Of a DNA stretch of 64,000 bases, positions 9,749-18,648 are shown piece by piece. The stretch covers positions 1,059,501 to 1,123,500 of the forward strand of contig NC_010581.1 of NCBI RefSeq assembly GCF_000019845.1. The letters run 5' to 3'. The notes beneath the pieces were generated by a model. The model had not been told where the DNA came from. It did not search any database and worked only from the letters and a program-made list of their open reading frames with translations. The stretch's first letter is position 1. Each line of letters starts with the position of its first letter. The DNA comes from Beijerinckia indica subsp. indica ATCC 9039. GTDB lineage: Bacteria > Pseudomonadota > Alphaproteobacteria > Rhizobiales > Beijerinckiaceae. The translations under genes were made by a program, and so were the position numbers.

Positions 9749-12160
9749 ATGCGGCTTATCGCCCGTTTTTTCGGTTTCCTCTTCGCGACAGCCGCCATTC
9801 TCTTCGTTGTCGGCGCTTGCGCGGCAGGCTTTCTTGTCTGGAATTTCCAGCGCGACCTGCCCGATTATACGCAGCTCAAGAATTACGAGCCGCCGGTAAT
9901 GACGCGCGTCCATGCCGCCGATGGGTCGATTCTCGCCGAATATGCGCATGAGCGTCGGCTTTATCTGCCGAGCACGGCGATCCCGCCACTGATCAAACAG
10001 GCTTTTATTTCGGCCGAGGACAAGAATTTCTATAATCACAGCGGTGTCGACCCGGAAGGCATCCTGCGCGCCTTTATGGTGCTGGTCGAGGGTGGCCATC
10101 ATGTCCAGGGCGCTTCAACGATTACGCAACAGGTCGCCAAGAACTTTCTGCTGACCAATGAACGCTCCTTCGATCGCAAGATCCGTGAGGCCTTGCTCGC
10201 CTTCCGGATCGAGGGCGCCTATTCCAAGGAACGCATTCTCGAGCTTTATCTCAATGAGATCTATCTCGGCCTCGGCAATTACGGCGTCGCCGCCTCCGCG
10301 TTGAATTACTACGGTAAATCGGTGCATGAACTGAGCATTGCTCAGGCTGCCTATCTTGCCGCTCTGCCCAAGGCGCCGAATAATTATCATCCCTTCCTCA
10401 AGCGCGATCGCGCGATCGAACGCCGCAATTGGGTCATCGATCGCATGGTCGATAATGGCTATGTCTCGCGCGCCGATGGCGAGAAGGCGAAGACCGAGCC
10501 GCTCGGCGTCAATCCGCGTGTCCTTTCTCCCAATGCCTATGCGGCGGGCTTCTTCGCCGAGGCGGTCAGGCGTGAACTCGGCGATCGTTACGGGGAAAAG
10601 AAACTCTATGAAGGCGGGCTTTCGGTCCGCACGACGCTCGATCCAAAAATGCAGCTCATGGCGCGCCGTGCGCTGGTCGATGGTCTCGTGCGCTACGACG
10701 AGGCTCATGGATTCCGCGGCGCCATGCGCCATATTGACATCAGCCAGGATTGGGGCGTGGCGCTTGCCGAAATTCCGGTCTTGGGCGATGTCGCGCCCTG
10801 GCGGCTCGCTGTCATCCTCGATGCATCGGATAATTATGCGCGCATAGGCTTGCAGCCGAAGCGGGAAAAATCCGGAGAAATCGCGCGCGAGCGGGAATCC
10901 GGAACGTTGGCGCCGGTCGGATTGCGTTGGACGCGCGGCCTTGGCGGGCGTGCCTCGCTGATCCCGGGCGACGTGGTTTACGTCGAACCCCTCGACGGCA
11001 AGCCTGGGCAGTTCAGGTTGCGGCAAATCCCAGAGGTCGGCGGTGCCATTGTCGCGATGGACCCCTATACGGGCCGCGTCTTTGCCATGGTCGGTGGCTT
11101 TTCCTTCGATCAGTCGGAATTCAACCGCGCGGTTCAGGCCATGCGCCAGCCGGGCTCCTCGTTCAAACCCTTTGTCTATGCGACAGCGCTGGACAATGGC
11201 TATACGCCGTCGTCGATCGTGCTCGATGCGCCGATCGAAATCGATCAAGGGCCTGGTCTTGGTGTCTGGCGGCCGGAAAATTTCGAAGGCCATTCGAGCG
11301 GCCCGCATACTTTGCGTTATGGCGTCGAACATTCGATCAACCAGATGACCGTGCGTCTGGCGCGTGATGTCGGCATGCCGCTCATCGCCGAATATGCCAA
11401 GCGTTTCGGCATTTACGACGATCTGCCGCCGTTCCTGTCGATGTCGCTCGGCTCCGGCGAGACGACTTTGATGCGCATGACAACCGCCTATTCCATGCTG
11501 GCCAATGGCGGCAAAAGGATCAAATCGACCCTGATCGATCGCATTCAGGACCGCTACGGCCATACGCTCTATCGGCATGATGATCGTGTCTGCGAGGGCT
11601 GCGACGCCCAGAAATGGGCCAATCAGCCGGAACCGCGGTTGATCGACAAACGCGAGCAAGTGCTTGATCCTCTGACTGCTTATCAGATCACCTCGATCAT
11701 GGAAGGCGTGATTCAGCGCGGGACCGGACAGGTCATCAAGGAAGTCGGCAAACATCTGGCCGGCAAGACCGGAACGACCAATGAAGCGAAGGACCTTTGG
11801 TTCATCGGTTTCTCGCCCGACCTCGCGGTTGGCGTCTTCATGGGCTACGATCAGCCGCGTTCGCTGGGCGATTCCGCGCAGGCCGCGCAATATACGGCGC
11901 CGATCTTTCGGGATTTCATGAAAATGGCCCTGAAGGACAAGCCTGATGTGCCGTTTCGCGTGCCGCCTGGCATCAAGCTGATCTCGGTCAATGCCAAGTC
12001 AGGCTTGCGTTCCACCGGGGCTGGTTCCATCCTTGAGGCCTTCAAACCGGGCACCGCGCCGCCCGATACTTATGCGGCGAGCGATTCCGCGCCGCGCGCG
12101 CAAACCGTCAATCCCGATGCTGACCGACTCGTCGGCACCGGTACTGGCGGTCTTTACTGA
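9749..12160 (+). CDS. mrcA: Penicillin-binding protein 1A (bifunctional class A PBP)
   Basis: Inner-membrane peptidoglycan synthase of 803 residues with glycosyltransferase and transpeptidase activities. One N-terminal transmembrane helix (about 8-35) precedes a GT51 domain whose catalytic Glu lies in SAEDKNFYNHSG (about residue 90), followed by GASTITQQVAKN. An OB-like insert follows, then the transpeptidase domain. This has the active serine in GSSFKPF (about 470), SIN in EHSINQMTV and KTGTT near 672. The ATG at 9749 was preferred to a TTG one codon upstream. In many Rhizobiales mrcA is followed directly by prfB; here about 5 kb of other genes intervene. Confidence 0.95.
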   Translation: MRLIARFFGFLFATAAILFVVGACAAGFLVWNFQRDLPDYTQLKNYEPPVMTRVHAADGSILAEYAHERRLYLPSTAIPPLIKQAFISAEDKNFYNHSGVDPEGILRAFMVLVEGGHHVQGASTITQQVAKNFLLTNERSFDRKIREALLAFRIEGAYSKERILELYLNEIYLGLGNYGVAASALNYYGKSVHELSIAQAAYLAALPKAPNNYHPFLKRDRAIERRNWVIDRMVDNGYVSRADGEKAKTEPLGVNPRVLSPNAYAAGFFAEAVRRELGDRYGEKKLYEGGLSVRTTLDPKMQLMARRALVDGLVRYDEAHGFRGAMRHIDISQDWGVALAEIPVLGDVAPWRLAVILDASDNYARIGLQPKREKSGEIARERESGTLAPVGLRWTRGLGGRASLIPGDVVYVEPLDGKPGQFRLRQIPEVGGAIVAMDPYTGRVFAMVGGFSFDQSEFNRAVQAMRQPGSSFKPFVYATALDNGYTPSSIVLDAPIEIDQGPGLGVWRPENFEGHSSGPHTLRYGVEHSINQMTVRLARDVGMPLIAEYAKRFGIYDDLPPFLSMSLGSGETTLMRMTTAYSMLANGGKRIKSTLIDRIQDRYGHTLYRHDDRVCEGCDAQKWANQPEPRLIDKREQVLDPLTAYQITSIMEGVIQRGTGQVIKEVGKHLAGKTGTTNEAKDLWFIGFSPDLAVGVFMGYDQPRSLGDSAQAAQYTAPIFRDFMKMALKDKPDVPFRVPPGIKLISVNAKSGLRSTGAGSILEAFKPGTAPPDTYAASDSAPRAQTVNPDADRLVGTGTGGLY

Positions 12161-12215
12161 ACCTGGCGATCGCTGAGAAGGATCGCTGAACTGACCAACT
12201 CAACATTCCGCTGTT

Positions 12216-12318
12216 AGAGCATCGGACTTTCACATTGAAGCCAATCTGATGCTCTATCTTTCTGAAAACGCATCAGATTGATCCCAAAAGTGGGAGCCAC
12301 TTTTGGGTCTGATGCTCT
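12216..12318. repeat. Dispersed intergenic repeat, copy 1
   Basis: About 103 bases: AGAGCATCGGA at the left, a central GATGCTCTATCTTT with AAAACGCATCAGATTG, then a CCCAAAAGTGG/CCACTTTTGGG inverted pair and GTCTGATGCTCT at the right end. The same modules recur at 18528-18632 and 20160-20262. It lies in the mrcA to HAD gene gap and could act as a structured transcript end. Confidence 0.85.
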
Positions 12319-12371
12319 AGAGGGTCGCGTGCCGCGATCCCGACAGATGGAATTTTTGCCAAGGCAGGTCA

Positions 12372-13079
12372 ATGACAGCTTCTGAACAAACCTGGGTTGC
12401 GCCGCAATCCGTGATTTTCGATATGGATGGGCTCCTGATCGATAGTGAGAGCCTTGCGATGAAGGCGCTCAATAAGGCGGGCGAGGAGATGGGCTATGAT
12501 ACGCCGTTTTCCTTTTGCCAAGCGATGATCGGCGTGCCGATTGATCGCTGCCGCAGCCTTGTCGCCGAACGGTTTGGTGAGGATTTCCCGCTCGATCTCT
12601 ATTTCGCAACTTCCGACAAGCATTTCACATCACTGGTCGAAGCCGGCCACTTGCAATTGAAGGCAGGTGTCGAAAATCTTCTCGGCGCACTTGAGGAGCA
12701 AGGCATCAGCAAGGCGGTCGCGACCTCCTCGAGCCGTCGCAAGGCTGATCATCATCTCGAACTCATTGGCATTCGCGAGCGGTTCAGCGCCATTATCACG
12801 CGCGATGATGTCCAGCGCGGTAAGCCTGATCCGGATCCCTTCCTTCGCGCGGCCGAGGCCCTGCAAACGCCACCCGAACGCTGCCTGGTCCTGGAAGATT
12901 CCCACAATGGTGTCAGGGCCGCCCATGCGGCAGGAATGCGGGTGATCATGGTGCCGGATCTTTTGGGTCCGACCGATGAAATGCTCGAAAAGGTCTTCAT
13001 GGTCGCCGACGATCTGAATGTCGTCGCCGAACTCATCCGTTCGAGCGTGCCCGAGACCGCGCCCGCAACCAAGCAGTAA
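12372..13079 (+). CDS. HAD family hydrolase (beta-phosphoglucomutase / sugar phosphatase-like)
   Basis: Cytoplasmic HAD phosphatase of 235 residues, subfamily IA. Motif I is FDMDGLLIDSE with nucleophile Asp17 and acid/base Asp19. The cap region follows (about 25-95). Motif II is TSSSRRKADHH, motif III the Lys in RGKPDPDPF, and motif IV LEDSHNGVRAA. The sequence resembles YniC-type 2-deoxyglucose-6-phosphatases and beta-phosphoglucomutases; substrate is unproven. AAGG stands about 10 bases before the ATG. The dispersed repeat immediately upstream separates it from mrcA, so it is probably transcribed on its own. Confidence 0.88.
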   Translation: MTASEQTWVAPQSVIFDMDGLLIDSESLAMKALNKAGEEMGYDTPFSFCQAMIGVPIDRCRSLVAERFGEDFPLDLYFATSDKHFTSLVEAGHLQLKAGVENLLGALEEQGISKAVATSSSRRKADHHLELIGIRERFSAIITRDDVQRGKPDPDPFLRAAEALQTPPERCLVLEDSHNGVRAAHAAGMRVIMVPDLLGPTDEMLEKVFMVADDLNVVAELIRSSVPETAPATKQ

Positions 13080-13141
13080 TCCCTTCGGTCAGTAAGAAGG
13101 CCGTCGCGCGCTGGGAGCTTTTCTTGTTGGGCGGGCTACCA

Positions 13142-13339
13142 TCATGATTTCCTCGTCGTGCATTGGAAAGACTGTCCTTTCCATTCGACGAGGGCATCTT
13201 GTTCCTTGCTCCAGAATTCAATTCCCCCATCATAGCGATATTTCGTGCCGGAGCCGGATGGCGAGAGCACGACGACTTCCAAAATACCGCCGCGCGTCAT
13301 CGTAGCGGATGGAGGTTCACTCTGGAAGGTGATCGTCGC
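13142..13339 (-). pseudogene. MliC-type lysozyme inhibitor remnant
   Basis: Reading back from a TGA at 13142-13144, the minus strand encodes ITFQSEPPSATMTRGGILEV, then PSGSGTKYRYDGGIEFWS and ALVEWKGQSFQCTTRKS. This matches the C-terminal two thirds of MliC/PliC domains, which are periplasmic or lipoprotein inhibitors of C-type lysozyme; the conserved pieces are SGSG.KY, EFWSK and the Cys near the end. Upstream of 13339 the frame loses similarity. The expected signal peptide and first Cys-Asp-Gly segment are absent from all three minus frames, and the only Met is internal (13300). I read it as a decayed gene, though an undetected frameshift is possible. Confidence 0.6.
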
Positions 13340-13627
13340 TGACGATGACGATCGGCCGCTGGATCGAGGCGATTGTTGAAGCCCCCATTCCTCTCTCCTT
13401 CTTCCTGCGTCGTCATCTTTTTAATGAACCACGCCGTGTTGCAGAGCCCTTGAAGAGAACGTCTCCTTGATCTGGTCCCATATGGCCCATTCCAGCAAAG
13501 ACAACTCCGCGCAATTTTGTGCGTTCTCAAGAAGCTGGGAGAATGGTGCCTAAATCGGACTGAATGCATCATCCAAGCTTTAACTTGGACACGATCTCTC
13601 CCGCGTTCGCCAACGATGGAGGTTCGT

Positions 13628-14965
13628 ATGACCGATATGACTTTTCCCGGCCTGGATCGACAGGGATCGGAGACGGTCAAATTGCTCCGCGATGCGGCTT
13701 TGCCTCTGCCGGATCCCGATGCGGAACAAGATTTCGGGACTCTCTTCGATCGTTTTGCCGGCGCGCGTGTCGTGCTGCTTGGCGAGGCGACGCATGGCAG
13801 TTCCGAATTCTATCGCGCCCGTGCCGCGATCACGCGGCGGCTGATCGAACGTCACGGTTTCAGCATTGTCATCGTCGAGGCCGATTGGCCCGATGCCAAT
13901 CGTATCGACCGTTATGTTCGCCATCGCGGGCCGGGCCAATATGATAAGGATTCCTTCGCCCGTTTCCCGACCTGGATGTGGCGCAATGAAGAGGTCGGCG
14001 CCTTCGTCACGTGGATGCGTCAGCATAATGAAGCTTTGCCGATGGAACAGCGGGCCGAATTTCGCGGGCTCGATGTCTATTCCCTGCATGCCTCCGTACA
14101 AGCCGTGCTCACTTATCTTGATCGTGTCGATCCGGCGGCGGCCGCAATCGCGCGCAAGCGTTATGGCTGCTTGTCGGCTTGGCACATGGACCCGGCCTGG
14201 TATGGCCGGGCGGTCCTGCGCGGCACTCATGACAGTTGCGAGGATGCCGTCGTCGCCCAATTAAAAACCATGCTTGACCGTGAACTCGATGCCACGGCGA
14301 AGGATGGCGAGGATCTTTTTGATGCTGTGCAGAATGCGCGGATCGTGCGTGCCGCCGAGACCTATTATCGGATCATGTATCGCGGCTCGACGGAATCCTG
14401 GAATCTGCGCGACCGGCATATGTTCGAGACATTGCAATATGTGATGAAAGCCCGCGGCCCGGAAACCAAGGCTGTGGTCTGGGCGCATAATTCCCATATC
14501 GGCAATGCGGCGGCGACCGTGATGGGCTGGCAGGGCGAATTCAATATCGGCGAATTCTGCAAGACGGCCTATGGCGACGACGCCGTGTCGATCGGCTTCG
14601 GCACCGATCGCGGTACGGTTGCTGCCGCCGACGATTGGGACGGCCCTATGCGCATCAAGAACGTGCTGCCGGCAAGGCTCGATTCCTACGAATATCTGTT
14701 TTTGAAGGCCGGTATGCCGCGCTCATTGACCGAGCTGCGGGGGCATGGACGGGGTGCCTTGCGAGAGGCTCTGACGCAGTCTCGGCTCGAACGGGCGATC
14801 GGCGTTATCTATCGCCCTGATACGGAATTCCATAGCCATTATTTCGAAGCTGTCCTGCCCGATCAGTTCGATGCCTATGTCTGGTTCGAGGAAACGAAAG
14901 CCGTGACACCCTTGCCGAGCAGCCGCCCGCATGGCGTGCCGGAGACTTATCCTTTTGGTGTGTGA
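13628..14965 (+). CDS. Erythromycin esterase family protein
   Basis: A 445-residue member of the Ere-like superfamily (PF05139). Conserved pieces visible are LGEATHGSSEFYRARA (about residue 50), IVEADWPDANRIDRYV (about 80), the MWRNEEV segment and VWAHNSHIGNA (about 290), which carry the acidic and His residues of the active site. True Ere enzymes hydrolyse the macrolide lactone, but most chromosomal members of this size are uncharacterised, so resistance should not be assumed. The start is set by GGAGG five bases before the ATG at 13628; an in-frame upstream extension to 13517 has no support. It converges on the broken dehydrogenase gene. Confidence 0.88.
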   Translation: MTDMTFPGLDRQGSETVKLLRDAALPLPDPDAEQDFGTLFDRFAGARVVLLGEATHGSSEFYRARAAITRRLIERHGFSIVIVEADWPDANRIDRYVRHRGPGQYDKDSFARFPTWMWRNEEVGAFVTWMRQHNEALPMEQRAEFRGLDVYSLHASVQAVLTYLDRVDPAAAAIARKRYGCLSAWHMDPAWYGRAVLRGTHDSCEDAVVAQLKTMLDRELDATAKDGEDLFDAVQNARIVRAAETYYRIMYRGSTESWNLRDRHMFETLQYVMKARGPETKAVVWAHNSHIGNAAATVMGWQGEFNIGEFCKTAYGDDAVSIGFGTDRGTVAAADDWDGPMRIKNVLPARLDSYEYLFLKAGMPRSLTELRGHGRGALREALTQSRLERAIGVIYRPDTEFHSHYFEAVLPDQFDAYVWFEETKAVTPLPSSRPHGVPETYPFGV

Positions 14966-14991
14966 TTCCCTTTCCGGAGACGGAAGAGGGA

Positions 14992-15040
14992 TTTGAACCC
15001 TGTGGGCTGCCAGACTCACACACAGCCCGCCGGGTTCAAA
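14992..15040. terminator. Nested hairpin between convergent genes
   Basis: The outer stem TTTGAACCC/GGGTTCAAA (14992-15000 with 15032-15040) encloses an inner stem GGGCTG/CAGCCC (15004-15009 with 15023-15028). It sits between the stops of two convergent genes and probably terminates both. Confidence 0.75.
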
Positions 15041-15057
15041 AGTGTATGTCGTCGCGA

Positions 15058-16549
15058 TTAATTCAGCCGCGACGCGATCACGCTGCGCAGATCGTGATGA
15101 TGCAGATCGGACAGAGCGCGGCCGAGGTCCTGCACCAGCTCTCCATTGTTCCTGATCTCAGGGCCAAAAATTTCCTCGATACTCAGGAAGGCCTTGGCCA
15201 GCTTTTGTATGATCCTCGCCGATCGCTGCGCAAAGATTGCGGAGTTCGATCTCCAGCGGATCATTGAGCTCGATTTTGGTGCCGGATGTATCATCCAGGG
15301 CAAACCAGCGAATCCAGCTCGCGATTGCCAGCACCGCGCAGGGGGAGGGGCGGCCAGCGCGCAAATTCTCGCGTAAGGGGCGCAGAATGCGCATGGCGAG
15401 TTTTTCAGACCCATTGCGGCCGATACGACCGACATCATGCTGCAGGGGCCGGATTGCGCCAGCGTTTCAACAGAAGCTTGGCATAATGATAGGGATCCGG
15501 CGCCGTCGAGGGCAGGGTCGGGGCTTGCTCATTGAGCATGAAGCGCAGGGCGAAGTCGACCATGAGCGGATCGTTCGCCACTTCGGCGATCGTGCCATGA
15601 TCAGCGAGGCCGCCGAGATAAGCAAGGACCATATGCGTGCCATTGAGAAGGCGCAGCTTGGTCGCCTCCCAAGGCGCGACGCTGCCGACGATTTCGGCGC
15701 CGCCGGCTTCCCATAGCGGCCTCTCGCCTTCAAAATCCTCGATCACCCATTGCAGATAGGGTTCAGCGGAAACCGGGGCCGCGTCGAGCACGCCCAAAAC
15801 ATCCTGGGCGGTGCGCAGATCCTCGTCTGTCGTGACCGGCACGATGCGATCCACCATCGTATTGGGGAATTGCACGCTGCGCTCAATCCAAGACGCGAGC
15901 TTGTCATCAGTCATGGCGGCGCAATCGATCACCGCCTGGCGGACCGTGTCGCCATTGGAGCCGAGATTGTCGCAGCTCAGAATGACGGGCGGCACATGGC
16001 CCGCCTTGCGCACGGCGTCGAGACCCTGCATCAAAGTGCCGATCGTCGTGACCGGACGTTCCGCCGTGAGATCACTCTGAATGTCGGGATCGTCGGCCTG
16101 GAGCCGGCCGCTCGATGGTTCGAGTGAATAGCCACCGGCGGTGACAGTCAAGGTGACGATTTTGGTGGCCGGATCGGCGAGGCGATCGACGAGGCCGCGT
16201 TCGTCCGTGGGGGCATAGAAGGTTTCGCTCAGGCTGCCGACGATTTCGGCCTTGGTGCCGCTGGCATCCCGTTCAAGCACCGTATAGAGCCCATCTTGCG
16301 GCTCCAGCGCGTCCGGGGTCGTCGGCCGTCTGAGGCTCGCCGAAGCAATGCCCCAGGACAGACCTTTCTCGCCTTCCGCCTCGATGGCTCTCTGCGTGAT
16401 GACGGCTTGATGGGCGCGATGGAAAGCACCACAGCCGAGATGCAAAATGCCGCTTGTGAGACTGGTCACATCATAGCCTGGACGGCGGACGCTTTCCGGC
16501 ATGGTGTCGAGCACGGCGGTGGAAAGCTGGGGCTGCTCGCCATTGGCAT
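15058..16549 (-). pseudogene. Mannitol 2-dehydrogenase / fructuronate reductase family gene, frameshifted
   Basis: NAD-dependent long-chain polyol dehydrogenase of about 497 residues if restored. The Rossmann part shows ILHLGCGAFHRAHQAV and TVTAGGYSLE; the C-terminal part has the family signature VDRIVPVTTDED, then WVIEDFEGERPLWEAGG and KLRLLNGTHMVLAYLGG. The reading frame breaks at CCCC (15445-15448, minus sense): WRNPA continues as LQHDVGRIGRNGSEKLAMR one frame over. It breaks again at AAAA (15203-15206): GEDHTK continues as LAKAFLSIEEIFGPE. Both need one base removed. The strong site AGGAGGAGAAG (16551-16560) before ATG 16549 is also out of frame with the body, suggesting a third slip at GGGG 16529-16532. 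Otherwise well conserved, so recent decay or sequence error. Confidence 0.85.
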
Positions 16550-16849
16550 CTTCTCCTCCTTCATCGGGGAGATCGATGGTCGTGAAAGCGGGCTTTTGAG
16601 GGCCGAAGGGGGAGTGCAAGAAAGTCAAAGAAAAACTCCTGGTGGACGCGGAGGAGCGATCTCTCCTGATCGGATTCGACATGGCGTCGTGCGGACAAAG
16701 GCCTGTCCGCGGGGTTGGGTCACGGTGTTGTCGGATAACGTAAGGTGGGTCACGGAAGCAGGGCAACCCCTCGGCATGTGTCAAGTTGACGCATATCGTG
16801 AATTGAACAAATTGCCTCTTGAAATTTTCAAATGGCACACCACGCATGA

Positions 16850-17286
16850 TTCTGTGTGGGCAAATTATCGATTTGAGAGCAAATTCTCATCAAAAGCTTA
16901 GCAATTTTTGCAAAAGCAATGCTTTTTGCACTCAAAATGGCTAAGCCTAACCTGCGTCAAAATGTGCCAATGTGCTCTTTCGAGTGAAATTTTTTTTGAA
17001 ATTTTTGCAATTGGAGCCCGCCGTCTAGGGGCAAATTCGCTTTTTCTCCCCAGTGGAGCCAGATTCTGGCCGGAATTCCCACGATCAACCACAGCAAAAG
17101 TTTACAAGCGGGGGCGCGTCTCTTAAGGTTCAGGCCATTCACACGCACTATATGAAGACAAGGGTCACTTCACGGGCCAAGGCTGGTCCTTCCTCTGGGG
17201 TGACCGACCGATTTCGTAACGCCTCGGATTGATCCCCTCGCGGGTCTTCATCAATCCGATGCTCCAATCAGGAAAGTTCGCAGATC
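16850..17286. other. AT-rich structured region upstream of prfB
   Basis: About 440 bases with no gene. The first half is markedly richer in A+T than its surroundings. It contains a nested stem-loop at 16896-16946: outer arms GCTTAGC/GCTAAGC around a near-palindrome TGCAAAAGC/GCTTTTTGCA. Several GCAAATT and AAATTTTT runs are present. The right part must carry the prfB promoter. Confidence 0.55.
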
Positions 17287-18418
17287 ATGCGCGCCGAAGC
17301 CGAAGCGCTCGTCGAAACGATCAAGCAATCCTTGGGATTGCTGAGGAGGCATCTTTGACGTCGATACATCGACGCGACGCCTTGAAGAATTAAACGCCAA
17401 AGTCGAGAATCCCGATCTCTGGAACGATGCGGAAGCCGCGCAGAAAATCATGCGCGAACGCACCGAACTGGAAGAACGGCTTGGCTCCATCAAGCAGTTC
17501 GAGGGTGACCTCGACGATGCGGCGACGCTCATCGAATTGGCCGAGGCCGAAGGCGATGAGGCCAGCGAGAAAGAAGGAATAGACCTGCTCAAGGGCTTGA
17601 AGATCGAGGCTGAACGGCGCCAGATCGAAGCCTTGCTCTCCGGCGAAGTCGATTCCAATGACACTTATATAGAAGTGCATTCGGGTGCCGGCGGCACGGA
17701 AAGTTGCGACTGGGCGCGCATGCTGTTTCGCATGTATGCGCGCTGGGCCGAGCGGCACAGGTTCAAGGTCGAAATCATCGAAGAGACGGCGGGCGACGAG
17801 GCGGGCATCAAATCCGCCACTTTGCTCGTCAAAGGCCATAATGCGCATGGCTGGGCGAAAACCGAGTCGGGCGTGCATCGTCTGGTTCGCATTTCACCTT
17901 TCGATTCCAATGCGCGGCGCCATACGAGCTTCGCTTCGGTTTGGGTCTATCCAGTGATCGATGACAAGATCGAAATCGACGTGAAGGAAAGCGACTGCCG
18001 GATCGACACGTATCGCTCCTCGGGTGCCGGCGGCCAGCACATCAACACGACCGATTCCGCCGTGCGCATCACTCATATTCCTTCAGGCATTGTCGTCGCC
18101 TGCCAGGGTGAGCGTTCGCAGCATAAGAACCGGGCGACCGCCTGGAACATGCTGCGCGCTCGTCTTTATGAAAAGGAATTGGAGCGGCGTGAGGCCGAGG
18201 CCAATGCCACCGAAGCGACCAAGACGGAGATCGGCTGGGGCCACCAGATCCGTTCCTATGTGTTGCAGCCCTATCAGCTCGTGAAGGATCTGCGCACGGG
18301 CACGACCTCCGGCACGCCGGACGAAGTGCTGGATGGGGATCTCGATACGTTCATGGAAGCGGCGCTTGCGCAAAAGGTCAATGGCGGCGGACCGGTCGCC
18401 ATCGAGGATGTGGAATAA
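17287..18418 (+). CDS. prfB: Peptide chain release factor 2, with programmed +1 frameshift
   Basis: Class I release factor recognising UGA and UAA. The ATG at 17287 opens a 23-codon frame that stops at TGA 17356-17358. The sequence GAGGAGGCATCTTTGAC there contains the Shine-Dalgarno-like stimulator and the CTT-TGA-C slippery stop known from E. coli prfB. Shifting +1 after CTT reads GACGTCGAT and continues to 18418, giving about 376 residues. The downstream part has the PCRF domain, and the catalytic GGQ in SGAGGQHINTTDSAVRITH. The tripeptide specificity region falls at about 200-215. RF2 level therefore controls its own synthesis. A caller ignoring the shift would annotate only an internal start. 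Confidence 0.95.
17353..17359 (+). promoter_or_regulatory. prfB autoregulatory +1 frameshift site
   Basis: CTTTGAC preceded at close spacing by GAGGAGG (17343-17349). Peptidyl-tRNA Leu slips from CUU to UUU when RF2 is scarce at the in-frame UGA. Same layout as the characterised E. coli site. Confidence 0.93.
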
Positions 18419-18431
18419 GCTTCCTGCTTTA

Positions 18432-18521
18432 CGAGAGCGCGATATCTTCGTGCATCGTGCTCTCGAATATTATTTATCCAATCATTCATGGAGCTCAGAC
18501 GAGTCCGGCTGAGCTCCATGA
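18432..18521. terminator. Two hairpins downstream of prfB
   Basis: CGAGAGC/GCTCTCG at 18432-18465, and a perfect 13-bp stem TCATGGAGCTCAG/CTGAGCTCCATGA with a 10-base loop at 18486-18521. Neither has a long T tract; the second is strong enough to be a transcript end or stabiliser. Confidence 0.6.
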
Positions 18522-18527
18522 TGTTCG

Positions 18528-18632
18528 AGAGCATCGGGACCTTCAAAGTGAACCCTATTCGATGCTCTATCTTTTCTGAAAACGCATCAGATTGGCCCCA
18601 AAGCGGGAAACCACTTTTGGGTCTGATGCTCT
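18528..18632. repeat. Dispersed intergenic repeat, copy 2
   Basis: Same modules as the copy at 12216: AGAGCATCGGGACC, GATGCTCTATCTTTTC, AAAACGCATCAGATTGG, an imperfect CCCCAAAGCGGG/CCACTTTTGGG pair and GTCTGATGCTCT. It ends 16 bases before the rhomboid start codon, so it may lie in that gene's leader. Confidence 0.85.
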
Positions 18633-18648
18633 AACGGGTACGAGATTC

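Noticed and set aside
10115..11890. 591-codon minus-strand frame opposite mrcA
   Set aside because: Antisense shadow of a clear PBP1A gene.
14980..15045. tRNA 3'-half-like sequence on the minus strand (GGGTTCAAATCCC T-loop pattern)
   Set aside because: No acceptor, D-arm or anticodon stem can be paired, and the bases form a better nested terminator hairpin between convergent genes.
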